From positions 10,630,501 to 10,694,500 of the forward strand of contig CP114492.1 in the NCBI GenBank assembly GCA_027186245.1: a stretch of 64,000 nucleotides of DNA, written 5' to 3'. The DNA comes from Coriaria nepalensis. Its lineage: Eukaryota > Streptophyta > Magnoliopsida > Cucurbitales > Coriariaceae. Both the position numbers and the translations under genes were made by a program. Positions 24,102-33,460 of the stretch are shown here, one piece after another. The stretch's first letter is position 1, and the number at the start of each line of letters is the position of its first letter. Below the pieces are notes generated by a model. It had not been told where the DNA came from, did not search any database, and saw only the letters and a list, made by a program, of their open reading frames with translations.

Positions 24102-24479
24102 TGTGGATAATTGATGCTTGATATTTCTTTATGGGGAAAGTCTCAGAAATCACCTAGAAAAATATAGTTAGAGGAAGCATAATCTAGAGAGCTGTAATAA
24201 TAATCAGATGATTAAGAATGATTCAACATCTGCAATAATACTGATTCATGTTAGATTTATGGTTCTTTTCACAGTCTTATATTATTCTTAATGATATGAT
24301 ATGATGCATGTATAATCAAGGAATAGAGAAACTTTGTATCGACTGTCGAACTTGCAGTATAAGTATTTACAGAAGTAACGCAGAGTGAAGAGAGAGAATT
24401 ACATACAAGCTCGGTTCTTACTGTTGACCAAGAACTGCCATGAAATGGGTAGCTTATCTTCTTCCATCATGTAAAAGAA
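24102..24479. other. convergent 3' region between the phospholipase and DUF455 genes
   Basis: Short AT-rich region that should carry the two opposing 3' UTRs. No other feature was seen. Confidence 0.5.
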
Positions 24480-26216
24480 TCATTCTGAAGATGATCTACT
24501 CGAACTTGAGTTCTCACTCTCCATGGATATGATGGAAGCAAGTCTCTCATAAACCTGTAATACCAGTCACATTTTGGGATACCCTTTCACCATAAGAACC
24601 AAAAAAGTAAAAAGTATAAGAAAAAACAAAACCCAGTTCTGAATCAGAACTATCCAGAGCATTACTGCTAAGAGATTACATACCATAGAGAGGTGCTCCT
24701 TAGAATCACTCTTCTCATTCTTCTTGCTTGAAGCTGCCATGTCATACCTACACGTAAGGCTTTTGGCTTTCAGTTCATACAAAGCAGAAAAGAATATCAA
24801 TGGTAATGTCTACAATCAAACTGCTTATCCTACCAGTCACGTGGAAGGCCAGCTTCGTCTCGAGCTGAATAATTAAATGGTCCTTTCAACTCTACCCCAT
24901 ACTCTTTTAACAAGTCTACACAATTGCATTCCCCACAAATAGATTATGATATGAATTGGGCACGTCTTGTTATGCAATTATGCAAATTAGAACAGCTAAG
25001 AAACCTTTAAAAGTAGAGCATGGGGAACACCCCATTTTCCGGCAAACCGAAAGAAACCAGAAGACACCAACTGCAACATGGGCAACTTCTTCATCTGCAA
25101 TTCGAGCTACAATGTTGGAAGTTCTGACATCTCCAAAACCCACCAATTTCTGTACTAATCGGGGCCCAGCATCAAGTCCTCTAGCCTCCTACACCATAGT
25201 AATACAGTGCACTGTGGGGATCCACACAATCCAGTCCTATGATCTAAAACTATCCAGTTGGATAAGAGAGTTTTTTTACCTGAACAAGTGGAATCACAGC
25301 CAGCCTAGCAGCAACCCGGTCAGATGATTTCTCACATTCTCTCCAAAGCAGATTATGAGCAGGCATATCTCCATATCTTTGTGACAGAAGAAATCAAAAG
25401 GTCAGCTTATCAAATCAAATTGACTCGACCATTCCAAACCTTAAAGATAGAAAGAACTCACTTGAAACCAAGTTCAGCAAGTCTCTGAGAACACCAAGCA
25501 AAATGGCGACTCTCATCATCAGCAACATGAGCAAAGTCAGCAAAGAAGCCTTCTCCAAGAACGTCACTAAAAGCCGAGAATCTAACCACAGTGTCCCATG
25601 CTAAATCAATCGCGTTAAGTTCGACATGAGCAAGATTATGAAGCATATAAGCATTAAGAGGCAAACCCGAGTGTTTGGGGGCAGGAATATCCTTAGGCGA
25701 AACCTGACGATTTTTCACATACAAAAAATGTAAGAATATGAAATACCGTAAACCAGAATGATCGTCGAAGAAAAAGGGAAGACGAACCAGCAGAGGTTTA
25801 GGAGGGCGCGCGGGACGGGGAGGAGGAGTAGATATTCCAAGAGAGAGATTGTTTCGGCGCCATTTCGAGTAAGCGAGATGAGAGAGCTTCGATTTAGCGA
25901 GAGGGTCACTGACAGAGAGGACCAGAGCACCTAGCTCTGTCAGAGAAGAAGCCGACTCGATTTCGCTCGAGTAATCGGACTCGATTGAAGCGGATACTGA
26001 TTCGAGTAGAGGTGGTTCTTCCGGTCCGCTGGGTCCCCAAAAACGGTTGTCGTTGATAGGGCTCTCCCTCCAAGCTTCCAGACCAGACCATACTGCGCAT
26101 TCCACAGAAGTAGAAGAAGAAAATGAAAGGGGTTTGACAGAGTGTACACGGAAGCGGGAGCTAAAACGGTAACGAAGCGTCGGAGAGAACATGGCTCGGG
26201 GGTTGAGACGCTGCAT
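24480..26216 (-). CDS. DUF455 ferritin-like protein, probably organellar
   Basis: Member of the DUF455 family (PF04305), a ferritin-like four-helix fold expected to hold a di-iron centre; the reaction is unknown. Seven exons in gene order, 26216-25788, 25703-25462, 25376-25280, 25188-25005, 24915-24834, 24747-24684 and 24554-24480, give 390 aa. Candidate metal-binding helices carry Glu/His motifs: HNLAHVELNAIDLAWD, HVADDESRHFAWC and ARIADEEVAHVAVGVFWF. The N-terminus (MQRLNPRAMFSPTLRYRFSS) is Arg/Ser-rich without acids, suggesting a mitochondrial or plastid transit peptide. The chosen Met lies 18 codons inside a longer open frame and gives the more typical transit peptide. The C-terminus is Ser-rich and acidic (SENSSSSRSSSE). 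The most uncertain junctions are around the two short exons near 24.7-24.9 kb. Confidence 0.88.
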
Positions 26217-26844
26217 CTTTCCCTTTCTTCTCTTTTGGAGGCAATAAAGCAAAAAATGGGGGCTAATCAATTTATCATTAACGATTGCTAAAAATCATGT
26301 TCTCGTGGTTTCTGTCAATTTACCATTATAAACAAAGGTTGAGCAGGGGATAGTTAATGAGTTACCCAATTGGCCCTTTAGCCAAAATAAACAAGCAAAC
26401 GCAAACAAGTATGAAGCTTTACAACAAATAGAACCTCGACTACGATCATCTTGTGACAGCATAAAAACATCCTTAATCTCCCATAACTGTATTTAGGTAT
26501 AATGATTGTGAAAGTTCAGTCCCACTTTGCAAACTCGTTCAAAACTACTTTCTAGTTTCTACCAATATCTAATACAAACTCATGACAAGCTCTCGCATAC
26601 TAGGTAGTTGGCAAGCTGTGGGCAAGGATCCATTCGAAAAACTCGACTCTGTAGATACCCATTTCGGATTCATAATTCGAACCCCAAAGACTAGAACTCA
26701 CTCGAAGCCAGAGACCGTTTGTAAATTTCAAAAATCTTTGACACCTGCTGAATGGAAAACAAGTTTTGTTGCAATAATCTACCAAAAGCAAGGTTACTGC
26801 TGAAGAATAGTAAGTAAGAAGAAATACCTTCCATGGGAAGATTT
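26217..26844. other. DUF455 promoter side and 3' flank of the GTE4-like remnant
   Basis: Contains the upstream region of the DUF455 gene (transcribed leftward) and, to the right, probable 3' sequence of the degenerate bromodomain gene. No additional gene was found. Confidence 0.45.
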
Positions 26845-28591
26845 TCAAGTCCTTGGAGACTCTGAATCAGATCCAGATGCTGATGAACTATCACTATCTG
26901 AGCGTGTAACAGCAAGTGCAAATAGAAAGATCCTCAATCAAATGAGATATTTTCATCTGAAAGAGTGTCTAAACCAACGAGTAATATGAGAGACTATGAT
27001 AGTACAAAATTATCATACCACTCGAAGGCGATCCAGAATCACTGCTAGAACTGCTTGAACTACTTGACCTACTCCTATCATCACCCTGTCTTTCACCTTG
27101 AACGGGCAATGGTGGAGACGCAACACTTTCACCTGTTTGGAAATGTAAGGAATCTTATACTTTTGAAACAAAATACAGCCTATTCAGTTTGAAAAAATAC
27201 CATAGTTATCACCTACCTTCTTTCTTTTCTTTTGGAGCCTCTTCCACAAGTGGAGTCTGGGTCTACATCAAACGATGAATAAAAACATTACAGTTAGCAC
27301 TGCTTTGAAATAGAAAACCCAGAGTTGAATGAAATGTTCTATACCCGAATTTACATCCCCTTACCTTGTCCCGTACAGCAGCTTCTGCTCTGGCTCGAAC
27401 AAGCTCTGCTTTTCGCTTGTACTTACTCAAACTCTTCTTGTAGTTTGTGACATACCTATCAAGCTCCCAAAGTGTTTCGGTATCCACAGTATCTATATCC
27501 ACTTCAATCTCACCATCCTGTTGTAGTAGAGCTGAATTCCGCCTCATGATAATTTCTATAATAGCATCAAGCCTCTCAGAAGGTAAAGCCTGGAGGTTGT
27601 TGCTCAGCTTTTGTTTCTCCTCATAACTCATCCCCCTTTTGTAATATCTTTTGCCTTTGGCTTCTTTGGAGCAGGTGTCCTACTAAAATTTGTCCTTAAT
27701 TCTGTTATTTCCAAAATCCTTCTTGTATCTATTGGAGGAGGTCGTAAAGGTAGGGCCTTTCTTAATCCGAGCCTAATCTCATGATCGTAATCTAACTCTA
27801 TGATAGCCCACCTGTCCTCAAACACACCTCCTCTGCCATTATATGAACATCTTGTCCCTTCGGATTGTACAGCAGAGCATTGTGAAAAGTAATTCTTACA
27901 TCCTCGGCAAATTTTTGGGCGATTTATACCAGTTCTTGTTCAATTACATTACCCAGATCCATTGGATGCTTGATAATACTGAAATAGTGCATGTTATTGT
28001 TTAGAGGTAAATTATGAATTTTAACATTTTTAAGGTGGAAGTTTATAATTTTAAAATATGTGTTTCCACAATCCCTAATTTTCAGTTCTTAACTTTATTT
28101 TTATTTCATGTTAAATTTTATCATTTTAGATTTTAATTTTCATTATAAATTTTCAAAAATTTAAGTTTCTATCGATGTAAAGAAATTTTATATAATTTTA
28201 TTATAAATATGATCAAAATTATAATAATACGTCAGCAACATGATCAAAATTAGAATTAGAATCAATTGTAGAAATTAACTCTAGCTGCGTTAAATCTCCA
28301 TTACCAGACATAATAGTAGGTCGCAGTGGCTGAGTCGAACTAGTATCGTCGTTGTTGCTGTTGAGGTTTGTATTGTTATCATTTTTCTCGGTGATATTAC
28401 TTGAGCCGTCATTTGTGGTGGCGGCAGCGGTGGCTCTGGTGGTGGTTTTTTTAATGCTAGCGTCAGTATGATGTGATTCCGCGTGCCCTGTGTATAGACC
28501 TGTGTATAGACCTGTGTATAGACCTGTGTATATCTCTGCTTTTCCCTAGGAACGTTAGCTCCTACTTCCTTATCTATAGGTCCGACGCCAT
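26845..28591 (-). pseudogene. degenerate GTE4-type bromodomain/NET (BET) gene
   Basis: Remnant of a plant BET-family transcription regulator of the GTE4 type. Reading leftward, an ATG at 28591-28589 opens MAS but a one-base loss puts a TAG in frame at codon six; in the restored phase GPIDKEVG and REKQRY follow, then a Ser/Thr/Asn-rich segment (TNDGSSN, NSNNDDTSSTQPL). About 230 bases of AT-rich DNA replace the central region including the first half of the bromodomain. From about 27990 the bromodomain resumes (SIIKHPMDLGNV) with an in-frame TAA at 27924-27926, then FAEDVRITFHNALLYNPKGQ. A further one-base frameshift near 27635 precedes the NET domain (MSYEEKQKLSNNLQALP). The downstream exons (PLVEEAPKEKKE; a Ser-rich tail; SGSDSESPRT then stop at 26845) keep GT-AG introns. 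Retained introns indicate a decayed DNA-level duplicate, not a retrocopy. Confidence 0.85.
28487..28532. repeat. 12-bp tandem repeat inside the GTE4-like remnant
   Basis: The unit CCTGTGTATAGA occurs three times exactly (28487-28522) and then partially (28523-28532). Being a multiple of three it is neutral to frame. On the minus strand it encodes a Tyr-Thr-containing repeat where GTE4 proteins carry a KVYTRK-like motif, so it probably arose by slippage within that motif. Confidence 0.9.
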
Positions 28592-29757
28592 ACATATAAT
28601 TCTCGTCAAGCTCCAAATCCAACTGTGCTAGGGTAAACTGTCCGCAACACAACTTAATTCCCCCCAATCCACATAACTCGATTAGGGCTTTTCCTAGCGG
28701 TGAAAGGAAACAGCAATTCTTCGTCCGGACAAACCCTAATCAAACCTACAGTCTACAGAGTGATATAATCAATAGAAGAGGAGGAGGATAGGAGGAGTTA
28801 GGGCTTACAGGGCTGAACGGTAGGACTTTAAGCTCGAAGACGGAAGATCGCTGCGATTTCAACCGGATACTTTCTCTCTCTAAATTTATAATCACAACAG
28901 ATGAGCGGCAACTGTGATCCTTAGGAACCAGAAAGATCAATGAAACGCTGCGTTTGGATGGCGGGAAGAATCTCTGTGATTGGCGGGGAGAGTTTAGACT
29001 GACGCGTTGCTTATTGCGTGAGTTCCAAGGGGTCAGTAAGCACCCCATGGAGAGGGAAGTGCTGACTCAGGTTCTATAGGAAGCGCAGCGTGGAGGGATA
29101 TATTACATGCTAGATGGGTTAATGGCGGCAGTTTTGAATGTGTGTCGATTTTTTAATTAAGCTGCTTTACGGCGGTTACTGGTTACTGTTCGACGGCAGT
29201 TTTTTTAAGTTTGAAAATTTGCCTTGGGCTTATAAGAGGTCCAAGTGGGCCTGATGGTGTTAAAAGGCTAATATCGGGCCATGGATCCCGTTCGACAATT
29301 GGGCTTCAGTTGTGTCTTATTACATTACTTTCCGCTATCCTATAGTTTTTTTTTTTTTTTCCCTGAGTATAATTTTATTACAAATTAATCAGATATTTTC
29401 ACTTAATAAGTTTGTATAAATTAATATAATCTCTAACTTAGAACAAGTTTAGCAATTAACAAGAATGAATGAGATAGGGTCATAAATAGCTTTGTACGCG
29501 GCAATTCGTGAAAGGAGACAAAACTTGAATCAGAATGGATGAAGCAAAAGCAAAAAAAAACGACAGTATGCTCGAATCCCATGATTTTTCTGATTTCATA
29601 CATTTAATTTTATAATCTCTATTGAACTTAGAGCTAAAATTAATATAGTACATTTGTATATGAAATAATTTGGTAAAATCCGAATTATTAAAATAATAAT
29701 ATCGCGGCGCCGCCTGTGCATTATCGATATTTATTTTATCTTTCTTAAAAAAAAAAA

Positions 29758-29790
<33 letters not shown>

Positions 29791-30025
29791 TTTTATGGTT
29801 AATAAAATCTAGTATTATAAGATATAGTGGCACAGACCGTGCGTTGAGCTTGAGCTTGAGCTATAACATAATTGGAGAATTGGAGAATCAGAGAATGTGT
29901 TTTTGCCCACCACCTACATATATATATAGCTACCTACCTAGCTACCTAGTGGTTGAGTTTAGTGTCACAAGATTCATTGTGATCCACCAGTTCGCAAGTT
30001 GCCCGCTTTCCGGCTATATGCATGC
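28592..30025. other. upstream flank of the GTE4 remnant and intergenic DNA
   Basis: 28,600-29,050 probably preserves the old promoter and leader of the GTE4-like gene (GA-rich, with CCCTAA-type motifs). An A-tract followed by (AAT)n occurs at about 29,747-29,790. The rest is AT-rich; several small open frames here have no recognisable relatives. Confidence 0.45.
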
Positions 30026-30085
30026 TTAGGGTTAGGGTTAGGGTTAGGGTTAGGGTTAGGGTTAGGGTTAGGGTTAGGGTTAGGG
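30026..30085 (+). repeat. interstitial telomere-like array, (TTAGGG)10
   Basis: Ten perfect consecutive TTAGGG units (60 bases) with abrupt edges: CATGC to the left and TCGGG to the right. The six-base unit is the vertebrate and Asparagales type, not the seven-base TTTAGGG typical of most plant telomeres. Interstitial telomere-like arrays can come from double-strand-break repair, telomerase capture or slippage. Confidence 0.97.
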
Positions 30086-32275
30086 TCGGGTACGAAGTCT
30101 AGGTAACAATTATTTTTATCTTTCACCCAATCGCTCAGCTATCTCATGATCTATTTTTTTGGGACCTTTGCTATTTTTCTTGTATATAAAAAATGGAATT
30201 TCTATACACGTCGGAGGATATATGACTTTAATTAAGTATGTGATAGTGAGATATGAATATTTGTTTGGAAACCCAACACAATCCGACTGGACACAAATCA
30301 AACGAATATCCCCTCCAACTTGTTGTATGGTGTATCCAAAATATTGGGTATGGTTCTATCTGTATAATTTAAGAAAGGATCAAATATGAGTCCTTTTACC
30401 CTAAAAAAGAACCTACTTTAACATCCATAATTATGTAAATAACTACAATCAGATGTTCATAAAATTGGTAACGGAGAATACGGATATCCAACTGCATTCG
30501 ATTGAAAATATCTAAAAATTATATTTCATTCGGATATTCAATTAAAATAAACATTTTATTCCATATATTAAATCTGTCAAATTTTGATCGTATTTTGAAT
30601 AATAATTAAAAGACACATGCATGATTCTTCAATATAAGATTCTTTCCCTTCTCTTGATGATGATAAGCTTGTGTAGACATATAACGAATCAAAAGCTTTC
30701 TTAGTGCATAGTTATTTTTTTAATTTAGTTAACCAGACCAACGAGAATTTAGGTTATTGGACATTCAGATTCCAGTTGATTCCAACTAATTTAGAATCCG
30801 ATTGAATCTTTAGGGGACATCACTTTTTGACCTTTCAAAGAGCACCATTAGATGTCTAATTAGATATTATAGTACGTATTAATTGCCACAAATAGATGTC
30901 ACTATATGTCTTACATAATATATATATATATATATGAGAATGAAACACAAATAGTAAGACTAAAGATTACATTTCGAATACATATCATGTCAACTTCTGA
31001 TCTGTTGACTTAACTGTTTACACGCAGTTATATATAATCAAGTTTGACTATAAGATTTTTTGAGTCTACAAGGGAGTACTAGTCAACGTTTAAAAGATCT
31101 AGATAAAGTCTACAAGGTTGACTATATGAAGGGTGGGTGAAAATATAAATTGAAATAATTTAAGAGTTAAATTATAATTAATCTTTAAATCAGAAATTAA
31201 TTATACCAATATAAATTTAAGGAGTTTTATTATAATAAAAGTGTACGAAGGCTTGCTACTTCTAGTTATTTGCCATAAAGTAGTAGTGTTTACCATCTGC
31301 ATATGTGCATAGGATTTCCATTAGGGTATTCGCTTCGCACACGTGTGGTTGTTGATCATGAACTATAAGTTAGTGTAAAAATTCATAATGTACGTGCGTC
31401 TCATTATAAGATAGATATTTGAGTCTCATAAATGTGTGAATTTATATGAACTTGTAGCTCATTGGTTATATATATATGCCAAGAGATGATCTTTAACCCA
31501 CTATTTTGATCTAAACCTCAACACAAGTAAACATACATATATTGACTATTTAACACCTTCCCCCCTCATGTGCTTTTGGAAGAGCCGATAAGACAAAGCC
31601 GAAGATAGAGTTACCAACAAAATACAGTTTTTCTACAGACTACATTGTAAATCGCGGGATAGAAAGGCAATCCAGATCCTTAAACTAATCGATACCTCTT
31701 GTAATGATAATCATCATACTTATTATGTATAATGACTTTCAAACTGATCACAATGATCTATACATTTTCATCTTGGGATTAAGTAGTAGTTAGTAGCATG
31801 CGAAAAACCTTTGTTCTAAAGCTAGGCTGATATCCTTGGTTTGTACTGATTGGGTGTTAATGAAGCTTTCACTATCTCTCAATCTCTTTGACACGCTTGT
31901 TTTGGTGGTCCTGCATGGACTATTTCTCAAGGAGGATCGTATATCTATATCTTAGGAAGAGCATCAAGGAAAAATTCCCGCAGTAGACGACAATCATCGT
32001 TGGACGGAACTTTTTTTTCCTTTATATTTTCATTTTCTAACTCCCACTAGCAATTGTATATCAACTTATTTTATTCTTCTTTATAAGAATCTACAGATTA
32101 CGTGCTCCTATATATAGGAAGAACACTAGAAACCCAAGAAACTACTACTTTCAATCATTAGAGCATTGCTTTATACTAGTCCTACTCGGTTTAGTAGCTT
32201 GCTTGCACTTAATCATCTTCTTCTCCTTTGTATTAAGCAGCCCAAGAACTTCAGCTTCTGCATGCACATTTATAC
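30086..32275. other. AT-rich intergenic region upstream of the CLE gene
   Basis: About 2.2 kb with no recognisable gene. It includes (TA)n near 30,918-30,935 and scattered AT-rich, possibly transposon-derived DNA around 31,380-31,560. The last 200 bases form the CLE promoter and leader. Confidence 0.45.
32109..32116 (+). promoter_or_regulatory. probable TATA box of the CLE gene
   Basis: TATATATA lies about 165 bases before the CLE start codon, at a plausible distance for a short 5' leader. Confidence 0.5.
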
Positions 32276-32581
32276 ATGGCTACTTCAACTATGTTGCGAG
32301 TTACCTTACTTGTCTTGATCGGTTTCTTCGTCGTCTTCATGAATTCGGAAGCAAGATTAATTCCTCATGATGCTCATGGTCGGCAAACTTTAGAGAAGAT
32401 TAGTATTATAAAGAGGTCTCAACAGGTAATTACTTTGCAAAAACTAATGTTGGATGCTTCAGAAATCGAAGAGAATAGGGTTCAAAGAAGATCTGTTACA
32501 GATACTGCTCAAGCCGTGGCAGGAGAGCCTATCGATGCGGATCGAAGTGTACCGGGAGGACCAGATCCTATACACCATTAA
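32276..32581 (+). CDS. CLE: CLE-family signalling peptide precursor
   Basis: Intronless gene for a 101-aa secreted prepropeptide. Residues 1 to about 26 form a signal peptide (LLVLIGFFVVFM core, ending near NSEA). A variable, basic middle region follows, and the C-terminus is a complete 12-residue CLE motif, RSVPGGPDPIHH (90-101), ending exactly at the stop codon. CLE peptides are processed, hydroxylated on the prolines, arabinosylated, and perceived by LRR receptor kinases such as CLV1/BAM types. The PGGPDP core and HH end match the CLE1-CLE7 group (PGGPDPxHH), linked in Arabidopsis to roots and to nitrogen status. Ile at motif position 10 is not the usual Arg or Gln of that group. Receptor and expression cannot be deduced from sequence. 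Confidence 0.93.
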   Translation: MATSTMLRVTLLVLIGFFVVFMNSEARLIPHDAHGRQTLEKISIIKRSQQVITLQKLMLDASEIEENRVQRRSVTDTAQAVAGEPIDADRSVPGGPDPIHH

Positions 32582-33460
32582 ATCCAATAGCCATGCATGC
32601 TGGATCGATCTATCAATGTTTTTCTTTTCAATCAGTGCGATCATATGAATGCGATTTCAACTTGGCACTTATAATTTCATCACTTCAACTTCATTTTGTT
32701 TTGATATGTTGCACTTTTAAATTTGTCCTTTTTTTTTTATATTATTGTCTTCATTGCTTATATATATGCCATGTGGGTTTCTGGTCGTAAACTATGATTG
32801 AGGCTTTTCTTTTTCTTTCTATTTTCGATCATCATATCTGCATTGTGCAGAAGCTAATAATTCAAAAATGGTGGGGAGAAAAGCTAGCTATAAAGTTTCA
32901 TGAGCTACAAGTGAATCTAGCTAAACAAATTAATCAAGTACAATATATCATATCAATTATTTACCGTATCAAAATCTGTTAAAGGATTGCAATTATTTAG
33001 TCTACGGGGTAGAGGAAGGTGTCAAAAAGTTTCTATAATAATAATATGTAATCATCCAAGTGCATGTGTACTTAATAAAGTCATGTCCAACAATATCCCC
33101 GATTAGTGCAATTAGAATAATTAGTATTAATATATACAAATTGCAAAACAAGGGGTTCCATCTTCAACACTTTCCAACATGGCCCTACTTTGAAGACATA
33201 TTTAAAGAAACAGAAAAAGATATTATCAGGTTTACTGCCTGTCATCATCTGTTTGAAACCACAACAAAATATGTTTGTTTATTAATGAATAAAAGAACTG
33301 CTAAACTTCTTCCTTTTATTTTTTATTTTTTATTTTTATTTTTATTTTTATTTTTGTGAAGAATCCATTAGACCGAGTCACTAAACATTACATATTTGGC
33401 AAAGAAACAAAAGCGATATATAGGACAGCATAATTCACCTGTGGGTCCATCTTTTAAAAC
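32582..33460. other. intergenic DNA between the CLE and PPR genes
   Basis: CLE 3' UTR followed by AT-rich DNA, with a (TTTTTA)n-like tract at about 33,315-33,354. No gene was recognised. Confidence 0.45.
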
